Positions 43,535-50,710 of a DNA stretch of 56,059 bases are shown here, piece after piece. The translations under genes and the position numbers were made by a program. The stretch comes from a virus, in the IMG/VR virus record IMGVR_UViG_3300033146_004156, positions 1 through 56,059 of that record; one strand, written 5' to 3'. Every line of letters begins with the position of its first letter. Positions within the stretch are counted from its first letter, which is position 1. Below the pieces are notes generated by a model. The model was given only the letters and a program-made list of their open reading frames with translations, was not told the origin of the DNA and made no database searches.

Positions 43535-45382
43535 CTAACCCCAAGTATTAATAGTTGGTGTATACTTCTTGATTTTATCAACAATTTTACCTGTTAGTAT
43601 TGATAAATCTATTTTTTTACCAGCTTCTTTAACTTTAACGTACGCAGAATCTACAACATAGAACCCACCTGTTTCTGAAGCTTTAATCGCTGAATCTTGT
43701 CCCTTTTTATTAAAGGCAAATACGATAGCTCCATCCATATACTTCTTGATTTTAGAACCCATATTAACAATTTTTTTCATTGTTAATGCTGCTCCCTCGT
43801 GAGTATCAATTAAAATATCTTCAGGTACAACACGACTTCTTTCTTGATTTTGAGTTAAAGCAACTTTAACATCATTAACAACCCAAACAATATGGATATT
43901 TTCTTTAGCATAACCAAGTTCTGCAGTGTCCATAATAATATCGTTAAGCTTTTGGATATCATCTAAAGTAACATCAAATATAATATTTGGTTTTCTCTCT
44001 GGATTAGATGCAGCGATTGTATCAAATAATCTTCTTTGTTTCTTATCAGATATACCTAAATCTTTAACAATTTTATGTACTACTGAAACATTTTTAGGAT
44101 TCTTTAAATCAATATCTTTTAAAGATACTCCCATCTGTTTCATAACTTTATCATTTAACATAGGAGATTTCATAGCAAATACTTTAAGAGCATCAACATC
44201 TAAAATCTTCCCTTCAATTCCTAAAAGATTTTGAGTCACAAATCCTTTACCTGAATTATGATTTACTAAAAAATTCTTTAGTATAAATCTTTTATCTTCT
44301 TCTTCTATACTAAAACCATAATAATTATTTTCTGGTAATTCTTTTATTTCAAACCCCATTCTTAATACATTTTTATTCTTTTTATTAATAGGTTGTTTAT
44401 ATTCTAACACAATTGGTAAATCACTAAAATCATTTCCACTAATAGAAATTCTGTGATATTGTCTTATTTCACCATTCCAATTGATATTTTTTACAACACT
44501 TTTTGTTCTATAACCCAATGAACCACATAAAAATTCAATATCTTCTTTTAAACCATCAAATTTTGTTAAAATTTCAAACATTCCGCCAATATTACAACCA
44601 TCGGAATCTATTAAACCGGCAAGTACTTTTTTTCTATTTTCACTTGAAGTAATTAATAATTCTTTTGGGATTCGTTTTTCTGTATTAATATAACAATTAT
44701 CTCTAACATAATTAAGAAATGGGTTAATTTTTGAACCCTTTGTTGTAAGAGAATATGTTTTACAACCTAATTTTGTTGTTTTAATTGGGTTAAATGAATA
44801 ATTATTTATTTCATATTTTTCACTAATATGAGATATTAGTGGAGAATCATTCTCAATTGTAAAATTGGGGGTATTTCTTGTACCGTCTCCAAGCCAAAAT
44901 CCAATTAACCAAGGGTCTATTTCAAAATCATAATTATTTTCAAATTCAATTAATTCCGATTTATATAACTTAAGATATTTTTTAACTGATGGTTTAGTTT
45001 TTAAATATTCCGAATAAGTAAGATTATAAATTTGGCCTTTTTTAAATCCACATTTATTTGTGCTGCAAATAAATGTATGAATATGATTAATATTACAAGT
45101 ATAAGAGTCACCCTTATTTGTTGTAACTTCTAACATTTTTTCTCTACCAGAATGTAATTCTTTAACAGTACGAAGTTTTGAGTCGGGTCCCATTAATTTA
45201 TCATTAATATTTATATCTTGCACTTTTTTATATTCACCATTATACATTAGTATTTCTGTATCTTTAGTATGACACCCGGCTCCACCAGCTAATATAACAA
45301 TATTTCCAAATTTTGGATATGCTTTTTTACCTAGTGTAATTAGTACTTCATTAATAAATTCATTTTTAAAATCAAATTTCAT
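43535..45382 (-). CDS. P-loop kinase/ATPase-like protein interrupted by an intein
   Basis: Frame of 615 residues. After removal of the intein (residues 37-376) the mature protein has 275 residues and begins 'KFGNIVILAGGAG' joined to 'SGKGFVTQNLLG', restoring a Walker A P-loop GGAGSGKG. A probable second motif is 'GKILDVDALKVFAM'. Further parts: 'RKPNIIFDVTLDDIQKLND', 'IHIVWVVNDVKVALTQNQER', and a Lys-rich C-terminus. The zeta-toxin / polynucleotide-kinase-like branch is the nearest guess. The N-terminus 'KFDFKNEFINEV' looks like a capsid-targeting tail. A palindromic late promoter (45406-45417) lies upstream, so it is a late gene, possibly packaged in the head. Confidence 0.75.
   Translation of the reverse strand: MKFDFKNEFINEVLITLGKKAYPKFGNIVILAGGAGCHTKDTEILMYNGEYKKVQDININDKLMGPDSKLRTVKELHSGREKMLEVTTNKGDSYTCNINHIHTFICSTNKCGFKKGQIYNLTYSEYLKTKPSVKKYLKLYKSELIEFENNYDFEIDPWLIGFWLGDGTRNTPNFTIENDSPLISHISEKYEINNYSFNPIKTTKLGCKTYSLTTKGSKINPFLNYVRDNCYINTEKRIPKELLITSSENRKKVLAGLIDSDGCNIGGMFEILTKFDGLKEDIEFLCGSLGYRTKSVVKNINWNGEIRQYHRISISGNDFSDLPIVLEYKQPINKKNKNVLRMGFEIKELPENNYYGFSIEEEDKRFILKNFLVNHNSGKGFVTQNLLGIEGKILDVDALKVFAMKSPMLNDKVMKQMGVSLKDIDLKNPKNVSVVHKIVKDLGISDKKQRRLFDTIAASNPERKPNIIFDVTLDDIQKLNDIIMDTAELGYAKENIHIVWVVNDVKVALTQNQERSRVVPEDILIDTHEGAALTMKKIVNMGSKIKKYMDGAIVFAFNKKGQDSAIKASETGGFYVVDSAYVKVKEAGKKIDLSILTGKIVDKIKKYTPTINTWG
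44255..45274 (-). mobile_element. LAGLIDADG intein in the Walker A motif
   Basis: An in-frame insertion of 340 residues. It begins with Cys (block A: CHTKDTEILMYNG), has the block B T-x-x-x-x-H pattern (YTCNINHIHTF), two LAGLIDADG helices (LIGFWLGDGT and LAGLIDSDG), a C-terminal block 'YYGFSIEEEDKRFILKNFLV', and ends His-Asn followed by Ser. All residues needed for splicing (Cys1, block B His, HN, Ser+1) are present. The site is between GGAG and SGKG of the host P-loop, so the host protein is inactive until splicing. Both endonuclease Asp residues are present, so homing activity is plausible. Confidence 0.95.
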
Positions 45383-45405
45383 CGGCTCTCTCTAGTATTT
45401 TTATT

Positions 45406-45417
45406 TATTTATAAATA
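45406..45417. promoter_or_regulatory. Palindromic bidirectional late promoter
   Basis: TATTTATAAATA again, between the divergent P-loop/intein gene (minus) and the fibre gene at 45464 (plus). One TATAAATA faces each direction (45406-45413 minus, 45410-45417 plus). Confidence 0.7.
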
Positions 45418-45463
45418 TTATAAAGAATATAAAGAATATTAAATTAATAGCAAGGAAGAAAAT

Positions 45464-46906
45464 ATGGCTACAGTATGGGGTGAAATATCAGGCTTTATCA
45501 CAAACCAAGTAGATTTAAATGCTTTAATAGATGTTAAAAGTAATGGTTTAAATAAAGTAACAGAAGAAGTAGGAAAAGATGGGTGGATACTAAAGGATAA
45601 TAATGGTAGATTATTATCAAATCCAGTAGGTGCCTACTCTATTGACTTTACTTGGCAAGACCAATCAAATCCAGTAAGAGTTGTTGGGGCAATAGGTAAT
45701 TATAGTTTTGCAACTGGTAGAAATACACTAGCATCTGGGTTTAATTCTACAGTATCTGGTGATAGTTCAGTTGCATCAGGAAATAATTCAATAGCATCTG
45801 GATTAAATACAACAGCATCTGGAGATTACAGTTACGCAGCAGGAAGAGACAATATTGCTGAAGGCTTACAATCATTTGTAGTTGGTGTAAATAATAATGC
45901 AATATCTAATTCTAGTTTTGCTGCAGGTAATACAAATATAGTAGAAGCGCATGCTACAAATCCATTTCAAACCGCATTAAATGGGTTCGCTTCTGGAAGT
46001 AATTTAATAGTAAATAATCCAAATCAAGCAGCGTTTGGTTCATATAATGCATTAGATGAATCAGACAATTCTGGTAAATATAAAATATTTACTATTGGAA
46101 TTGGATCATCAACTCCAGGTATTAGACAAAATGGGTTCGAAGTTTATAATGGAACCGGTCTAGAAAGAGGATCTGTAAAGGCACCTTATTTACAACAATC
46201 TACTATTGAAGCGGATATTACGGGTAAAGTTTTAATTACTAAAGAATATTTAGAAAGCGCTTATAATCATGCATTTGATGATGCTCCCATAGATGGAAAA
46301 ATTTACGGTAGAAGTAATAAATCTTGGAAACAAGTAGCAGATGGAGCATCGACGCAAGTATATTATAAAGGAACTGTAACCCCTCCCCAAGATTTTACTA
46401 TTCCGAATTCTCCCGATTTTCTTTTCTCGGCTGGAGATATTTACATGCAATATCAAATCCCTCATTTTGTTACTGATGGTAATGTTAATGATGTTGATGG
46501 TAATACTGCTTTATATGATGGGAATTATGCATATGATTCTGAATACCGTGAATATATGGTTAAAGATACTGGTTCGCCGAGAACTGGTAATGTTGCAGAT
46601 TTTATCTGGATAGAAATTACAAATGGTACATTAAATGAAGCACCATCTAATAATGTAAATTATAATAGAAGAAATGATAAGTGGGTGGAAGCTGCAATTC
46701 AAAAAGATGTATTATATAATAATAAAACATATTACAGACGTAATAAAGAATGGGTGGAAGCAGATTTAAATATTGTATTTAAAGGTGTTGAAGAACCCAA
46801 TACATTAGACGATTTCGGAGCAACTGGTGATAATTATATGAGGCAGAAAATAGATACTCCCCCTAATAATTATGTACTAAATTCAGAACCTGGTAGTCCA
46901 GATTAA
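45464..46906 (+). CDS. Tail fibre protein with YadA-like head repeats 2
   Basis: Protein of 480 residues. N-terminal part (1-80) includes 'LLSNPVGAYSIDF', then from about 82 to 190 YadA/Hep repeats ('FATGRNTLASGFNSTVSGDS', 'ASGNNSIASGLNTTASGD') form a trimeric beta roll. Residues 250-480 contain 'IDGKIYGRSNKSWKQV' and 'APSNNVNYNRRNDKWVEA' units of fibre shaft type, also seen in the next gene. Similar in architecture to 29806-31074, at the other end of the LamG array. Pre-tube N-terminus probably fixes the protein to the baseplate or to another fibre segment. Confidence 0.75.
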   Translation: MATVWGEISGFITNQVDLNALIDVKSNGLNKVTEEVGKDGWILKDNNGRLLSNPVGAYSIDFTWQDQSNPVRVVGAIGNYSFATGRNTLASGFNSTVSGDSSVASGNNSIASGLNTTASGDYSYAAGRDNIAEGLQSFVVGVNNNAISNSSFAAGNTNIVEAHATNPFQTALNGFASGSNLIVNNPNQAAFGSYNALDESDNSGKYKIFTIGIGSSTPGIRQNGFEVYNGTGLERGSVKAPYLQQSTIEADITGKVLITKEYLESAYNHAFDDAPIDGKIYGRSNKSWKQVADGASTQVYYKGTVTPPQDFTIPNSPDFLFSAGDIYMQYQIPHFVTDGNVNDVDGNTALYDGNYAYDSEYREYMVKDTGSPRTGNVADFIWIEITNGTLNEAPSNNVNYNRRNDKWVEAAIQKDVLYNNKTYYRRNKEWVEADLNIVFKGVEEPNTLDDFGATGDNYMRQKIDTPPNNYVLNSEPGSPD

Positions 46907-46915
46907 AGGAAAATA

Positions 46916-47740
46916 ATGGCAAATTTTTACACATACGACTTAAGAAATACAAGTGGTAATATTATATCTGGGACACCCGATGTAGTTAGAATTTATATTA
47001 GAGATGGTTATAGATTAGAAGTTGCATTAGTTGATGTAACGGCAATAAACCCTAATATGGAAATAACAATTAATGGCTTCTCGTTTAATTTTGGTGATGC
47101 TTTAACATCAGTAGTTAATGGAGATCAGACACATATTTGGAATTGGGGACTTAGTTTTCCTGGTGTACAAGGACTTTATAATTATCTTGAAACTAATGGA
47201 AGTGTTTTTAATATTTCTACAACTGATTTAGATTTAAATGTGCCGTATAGTGAATATACAAAAAACGGATCTACATGGGATTTAATATCTTGGGGAGAAG
47301 TGAAAGAAGCACCGTCAGATAATGCTCAGTATATTAGAAAAAATAAAGGTTGGTCTGTACTTGCAGCAGTAGAAGAAGCACCGCCCGGTAGTTTAGAATA
47401 TACAAGATCTAATGGTGGTTGGAAAGTGGTTGAACATATTCCAGAAGTATTAGATGATACTAAGTCATATGTTAGAAAATATGGGCAATGGGTAGAAGCT
47501 TATTTTGCAGGTGGACCAAAATTTAAAACTTATGAATATACTGCCACAGAAGGTCAATCTGTTTTTAGTGGTGTAGATAATAATGGTGAAACCTTATTAA
47601 TTAGCAATAATGTTAATGTACAGTGTTATTTAAATGGTTATTTATTAAAATTAGGTGATGCCACAATAACATCAACTACAATTACATTAACAAACAGTGT
47701 TACTTTAAATAGTAGTTTAAGTTTTATAGAATATTTATAG
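46916..47740 (+). CDS. Tail fibre distal subunit
   Basis: Protein of 274 residues. Residues 125-205 contain three or four repeats of the type 'EAPSDNAQYIRKNKGW', 'EAPPGSLEYTRSNGGW' and 'VLDDTKSYVRKYGQW', matching those at the end of the preceding gene product. The last 70 residues are a beta domain (from 'KTYEYTATEGQSVFSGVDNN'), with a probable tip. N-terminal 100 residues contain 'DGYRLEVALVDVTAINPNME'. Translation follows closely after the previous gene (9-base gap). Confidence 0.7.
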   Translation: MANFYTYDLRNTSGNIISGTPDVVRIYIRDGYRLEVALVDVTAINPNMEITINGFSFNFGDALTSVVNGDQTHIWNWGLSFPGVQGLYNYLETNGSVFNISTTDLDLNVPYSEYTKNGSTWDLISWGEVKEAPSDNAQYIRKNKGWSVLAAVEEAPPGSLEYTRSNGGWKVVEHIPEVLDDTKSYVRKYGQWVEAYFAGGPKFKTYEYTATEGQSVFSGVDNNGETLLISNNVNVQCYLNGYLLKLGDATITSTTITLTNSVTLNSSLSFIEYL

Positions 47741-47749
47741 AATATTTAT

Positions 47750-48000
47750 ATGAGATTAGATGAAATTAGAAAAAAAAATTAAAAAGAACTGGTGCATATT
47801 CAAGATATATTTATGAAAAATATATGAAGTTAGATAGAATTATAGATTTAACGTATGTTTAAGAGAATACATCCGAGGTTTTAGATGCAGTTATTTGAAA
47901 AATTTTAAGTAGTACGCATACAGCGGCAAAGGAGCTACATATATTTTAACGATAGATATTACAACTTTAGAAAATGAAAATACAGAAATATTTAGTAAAT
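47750..48000 (+). pseudogene. Decayed small gene (frameshift and stops)
   Basis: The gap 47741-48025 has no intact gene. From ATG 47750 the frame reads MRLDEIRKK and breaks at a run of nine A (47770-47778); with one more A it continues 'LKRTGAYSRYIYEKYMKLDR' and 'IIDLTYV', stops, then goes on in the same frame as 'ENTSEVLDAVI', stop, 'KILSSTHTAAKELHIF', stop. The residues after each stop still look protein-like (helical, with AAKELHI like a helix-turn-helix). This suggests a recently lost gene of about 80 residues. Confidence 0.45.
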
Positions 48001-48025
48001 ATACTAAATTTAGATAAGGATATTA

Positions 48026-48334
48026 ATGAATAAAGAAAAAATATTAGCAGATTTTACAGCAGATTTTAAAAAAGCTAAAGGCGCAATTGAGGAAATTTTA
48101 GAGCATAATAGAGCCATTGATGGTTTTTTAGTAGAGGATTTAACTCAAGGAGATTATAATAAGCTCGAGGAGCACATCGAAATTTCTAAAATAATACTTG
48201 ATGGTATTAAGAGTTTCAATGACCTGTACAAAAATGCCCCGGCTGTTTTAGAAAGTATAGATAAACTTCCAGGCGATGATAAGAAAAAAACTGGCACTTC
48301 ATTAGAAGATGTTATGAAAAAATTAGAGGATTAA
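48026..48334 (+). CDS. Unknown helical protein
   Basis: Protein of 102 residues with AAGGATATT before the ATG. Helical and acidic throughout: 'DFTADFKKAKGAIEEILEHN', then 'LEEHIEISKIILDGIKSFND' and a charged C-terminus 'KKTGTSLEDVMKKLED'. No Cys and no hydrophobic segment. It is followed after 2 bases by the 33-residue ORF. It may be a scaffold or head-tail accessory protein. Family not recognised. Confidence 0.65.
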   Translation: MNKEKILADFTADFKKAKGAIEEILEHNRAIDGFLVEDLTQGDYNKLEEHIEISKIILDGIKSFNDLYKNAPAVLESIDKLPGDDKKKTGTSLEDVMKKLED

Positions 48335-48336
48335 AA

Positions 48337-48438
48337 ATGGCAACACAAGAACAATTAGACTCAGTAAGAGATTTACATGAGTTAAACTATAAAGGTTTAG
48401 CTGGATATAGAGAAGGGGGAATATCTGCTACTTCTTGA
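48337..48438 (+). CDS. 33-residue ORF: truncated member of the MAxTxQ family
   Basis: Too short for a usual gene call but well placed: ATG 2 bases after the previous stop, GAGGA in the upstream gene's end. It reads MATQEQLDSVRDLHELNY, then about 15 residues and a stop. The first 18 residues match the N-termini of the proteins at 50030 (MATTEQIQAVAELHAGVN) and 50711 (MAATAQIDVVKTLHEAET). It is therefore likely the cut-off N-terminus of a third member, ended by fusion to unrelated DNA that carries the minus-strand gene 48387-48584. Confidence 0.5.
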   Translation: MATQEQLDSVRDLHELNYKGLAGYREGGISATS

Positions 48439-48584
48439 TTTAGTTTAACAGATTTTAACGAAAATCCACCTAATTTAACATACGTTGCAGGAATAATTTC
48501 CCAGTCGTCAGCCATAGCTGGAATAATTTTTGTTTTTTTACTTGTGAATTGTTTGAATAGTCTCGGGTTGAAATCGCAATACAT
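48387..48584 (-). CDS. Short protein, probably C-terminally truncated
   Basis: Frame of 65 residues beginning at 48584 with GAAGGATATAA upstream and an early-type TATAAT promoter. It is basic at the start ('DFNPRLFKQFTSKKTKIIP'), then 'DDWEIIPATYVKLGGFSLKS'. Its last ~17 codons overlap the 33-residue plus-strand ORF. Good start signals but an arbitrary-looking end suggest its 3' part was lost at a deletion joint. No family recognised. Confidence 0.5.
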   Translation of the reverse strand: MYCDFNPRLFKQFTSKKTKIIPAMADDWEIIPATYVKLGGFSLKSVKLNQEVADIPPSLYPAKPL

Positions 48585-48616
48585 TTATATCCTTCATATT
48601 TAATATATTATATTAT

Positions 48617-48642
48617 ATTATAACATATTAGTATTAAAGGAA
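48617..48642 (-). promoter_or_regulatory. Early-type promoter
   Basis: Minus strand: TTTAATACTAATATGT, then TATAATATAATATAATATAT; first TATAAT at 48617-48622. Same layout as the other early-type sites, with an extended TATAAT run. Confidence 0.5.
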
Positions 48643-48649
48643 TATTAAA

Positions 48650-48823
48650 TCATTTATTTAGTATACTAGATAATATATTAATAATATTTTTTGACCTAAA
48701 ACAATTTGGATATTCAATATGAAATTCATTAAATTCCTCTAATATCTTCTCTACTTCTTCTAAATCTTCCAAATCTACTTCTAAGTATTTATCAGTTAAA
48801 ATTGTTATTTTAGTTAAGATGAT
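48650..48823 (-). CDS. 57-codon open frame without ATG, in frame after the gp14 stop
   Basis: Directly after the TAA of the neck gene, in the same frame, lie 57 sense codons before TGA at 48650. The product would be 'LTKITILTDKYLEVDLEDLE', 'EVEKILEEFNEFHIEYPNCF', then 'RSKNIINILSSILNK', which looks like genuine acidic helical protein. There is no ATG, GTG or TTG at the start; the codons after the stop are ATC ATC TTA. AGGA is 6 bases before the second ATC. Either stop read-through, a rare ATC start, or a gene that lost its start. Confidence 0.35.
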   Translation of the reverse strand: MILTKITILTDKYLEVDLEDLEEVEKILEEFNEFHIEYPNCFRSKNIINILSSILNK

Positions 48824-49615
48824 TTATCCTAGAGAACCAAATACTGAATCAGTACTTGAGATTGTTTGACCTTCGACATCTTGGTCAACTTTAGTATCTT
48901 CTAAAGCATCGAAATATTTATCTAAGTCCTCGAAACTTTCTTCATAAGCATCTGTAGGACCAGTTTCTTGATAATCAATTTTAGGTGCTTGTGATGGATC
49001 TTGAGGTAAGTTCTGAGGTTTAGTACTTAAATCATCTTTCTTATCTTTGTCATATTCCATTTCATTTTGTTGACTATTATAGTAAACAGTAGTTGTAAAT
49101 GTATATACAGAGTTATCGTCAGCATAAGTAAAAAGATTATTCATCCCTTCAGTTTGCTGAGACACATCTGTAATTTCTAAGATTGTACCAGATGGTAAAA
49201 CAAGTAATCCATTTAAGAATAAAGTATATACGTTAGCTAAATGCTCTCTTCCAGTAATTGGCGGGTTTATACCATTTTGAATATCTCTTTCAACTTCTTC
49301 TTTAACTTCAAGCAATATGTCTTCTAATGATTTTCTAGATACGAAGAATGTTATACTTCGCTTGTTGTTTAATCCCCATAAGTTCCAATCCATCGAGCCT
49401 TCAAATCCTGCTGAGTCTTCTGGGAGCATATATAACTTTTTACTATTTCCTTCTTTCATTTTAAGATGACTGAAATCTTTTAGAACTGGGTCAATATTCA
49501 TGCGTTCAGTTAGCAAAAAATCTACCTGTACCCCATACATATTGATAACTTCAACTATATGGTTTTCGGCTAATTGATACTCGTTTTTCCCATTACGATT
49601 AAGATTAAAACCCAT
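48824..49615 (-). CDS. 14: Neck protein, gp14-like
   Basis: Protein of 263 residues (T4 gp14 256). Similar layout to gp14: N-terminal 'NEYQLAENHIVEVINMYGVQ', 'VLKDFSHLKMKEGNSKKLYM', 'FEGSMDWNLWGLNNKRSITF', then 'NGLLVLPSGTILEITDV' where T4 has GDLIYFPMDNSLFEINWV, and an acidic unstructured C-terminus (180-263, 'YEESFEDLDKYFDALED'). Gp14 joins head and tail, binding gp15. Location in the packaging-gene group supports it. Palindromic late promoter upstream. Similarity to T4 is modest. Confidence 0.65.
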   Translation of the reverse strand: MGFNLNRNGKNEYQLAENHIVEVINMYGVQVDFLLTERMNIDPVLKDFSHLKMKEGNSKKLYMLPEDSAGFEGSMDWNLWGLNNKRSITFFVSRKSLEDILLEVKEEVERDIQNGINPPITGREHLANVYTLFLNGLLVLPSGTILEITDVSQQTEGMNNLFTYADDNSVYTFTTTVYYNSQQNEMEYDKDKKDDLSTKPQNLPQDPSQAPKIDYQETGPTDAYEESFEDLDKYFDALEDTKVDQDVEGQTISSTDSVFGSLG

Positions 49616-49633
49616 ATTTTTCCTTTATTATAA

Positions 49634-49645
49634 TATTTATAAATA
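49634..49645. promoter_or_regulatory. Late promoter (palindromic TATTTATAAATA)
   Basis: The minus-strand copy (49634-49641) stands 18 bases before the gp14-like gene. The plus-strand copy faces into a region without a plus-strand gene and may be non-functional. Confidence 0.6.
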
Positions 49646-49732
49646 AACATACTGAATGGTATATAGGGTCTACATCAATAGAAAAAATATTGCGAAGATA
49701 TTGAATATATGCAGTGGTTAAATAATATTTAA

Positions 49733-49975
49733 TTATTCACCCTTTGCAACTTTCATTTGTTGTTTTTGTTCTTCCTCTTTACGAGCTATTTCTTCTTCCA
49801 TATCTTTTTCAGTACGGAATTTTTTAGCTATAGAATTTTTTTCTAATGTTACTTTTTGAAGCTTTCTATCTTTTTCTTTTTGTTCGTGCTGCTCTTGCTT
49901 AACAATTTCGGCAGATTTTCTCATCTCTTCATTTTCTTCTTCAGCAGTTTTACTTAAAAACATTTCTAAAAACAT
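49733..49975 (-). CDS. Small coiled-coil protein
   Basis: Protein of 80 residues with AAAGGAGC before ATG 49975. Apart from the first 10 residues (MFLEMFLSKT) it is one long, highly charged Glu/Lys/Gln helix ('EENEEMRKSAEIVKQEQHEQ', 'RKEEEQKQQMKVAKGE'). Placed among probable head genes. It may be a head core or scaffold-like component. No family recognised. Confidence 0.6.
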   Translation of the reverse strand: MFLEMFLSKTAEEENEEMRKSAEIVKQEQHEQKEKDRKLQKVTLEKNSIAKKFRTEKDMEEEIARKEEEQKQQMKVAKGE

Positions 49976-50001
49976 ATATGCTCCTTTATTTAATCTCTAG
50001 T

Positions 50002-50022
50002 GAACACTCAAAAAGAGTGTTC
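50002..50022. terminator. Hairpin between two minus-strand genes
   Basis: GAACACTC (50002-50009), loop AAAAA, GAGTGTTC (50015-50022): perfect 8-base stem just after the stop of the gene at 50030. No T-run follows on the minus strand, so it could be an mRNA 3'-end stabiliser or processing site rather than a strict intrinsic terminator. Confidence 0.5.
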
Positions 50023-50029
50023 TAAGGAA

Positions 50030-50440
50030 TTAAGAAATTATAAATTCTACAGAAGATGTTTTACCACCAAGTACTGCAAAGATTGAAGTTGTTCCAGCAC
50101 TTACACCAGTAACTATACCATCAGTATCAACCGTAGCTACAGCCTCATTAGTAGATATATATGAAGGTAAACTTGCATCAGTACTATCAGATGCATCTCC
50201 AATATCAGAGTATTTAATTAATACTGTTAATTGTTCTGTAGCAGTTCCAGTAATTGTACCAGTTCCAGTAATTGTAAAATATTTTACAATTAATGCACCG
50301 GCAGCAACAACCGCAGCAAGTTCATAAGGGTCAGTATGAACAATATCATATTGGCCAATATCTTTATCATATTCATTTAATGTTTCATTAACACCTGCAT
50401 GTAGTTCTGCAACTGCTTGAATTTGTTCTGTAGTTGCCAT
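50030..50440 (-). CDS. Probable head decoration protein with Ig-like (Big2) domain
   Basis: Protein of 136 residues. Residues 1-55 carry the MATTEQIQAVAELH tag and 'DPYELAAVVAAGA'; residues 58-136 form a bacterial Ig-like (Big2) domain with 'YISTNEAVATVDTDGIVTGV' followed by 'SAGTTSIFAV'. The same tag, with 'DPYEL', is in the protein at 50711 and a bare tag in 48337. Ig-like domains are common on phage capsid surfaces (as in T4 Hoc). Between terminase and neck genes, this is likely a head-bound adhesin or decoration; the tag would be the capsid-binding part (inference). Confidence 0.6.
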   Translation of the reverse strand: MATTEQIQAVAELHAGVNETLNEYDKDIGQYDIVHTDPYELAAVVAAGALIVKYFTITGTGTITGTATEQLTVLIKYSDIGDASDSTDASLPSYISTNEAVATVDTDGIVTGVSAGTTSIFAVLGGKTSSVEFIIS

Positions 50441-50441
50441 A

Positions 50442-50687
50442 TTAAGCTCCTATACTTTTGTGAAATATTGCTAATTTTGCTTTCTTAAGAGCAAATACTT
50501 CGTCTTCAGTTAATTTAGTTTTTTTAGTCTCAACTTCTTTAGTCTCAACTTCTTTAGTCTCAACTTCTTTAGTCTCAACTTCTTTAGTCTCAACTTCTTT
50601 AGTCTCAACTTCTTTAGTCTCAACTTCTTTAGTCTCTTTTATAAAAGAAGAAACTAAGTCTTCTAGTATTTTTTTCTTTTTAGCCAT
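50442..50687 (-). CDS. Protein with KEVET tandem repeats
   Basis: Protein of 81 residues. N-terminus MAKKKKILEDLVSSFIKET, then seven repeats of K-E-V-E-T (residues 20-54), then 'KKTKLTEDEVFALKKAKLAI' and 'FHKSIGA'. The repeats arise from seven exact 15-base units. Highly charged, surely extended or helical. RBS AAAGGATAATAT. One base separates it from the next gene. No known family; likely a spacer-like structural or head protein whose length can change by repeat slippage. Confidence 0.65.
   Translation of the reverse strand: MAKKKKILEDLVSSFIKETKEVETKEVETKEVETKEVETKEVETKEVETKEVETKKTKLTEDEVFALKKAKLAIFHKSIGA
50526..50630. repeat. Seven exact 15-base tandem repeats
   Basis: The unit AGTCTCAACTTCTTT is repeated seven times without any mismatch, followed by a partial unit AGTCTC. 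In-frame (5 codons per unit). The perfect identity, including third codon positions, shows recent slippage expansion. Confidence 0.95.
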
Positions 50688-50710
50688 TATATTATCCTTT
50701 AATTAACGAA

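Noticed and set aside
50526-50630. CRISPR-like array
   Set aside because: Units are directly adjacent 15-base copies without spacers, in frame within a coding sequence.
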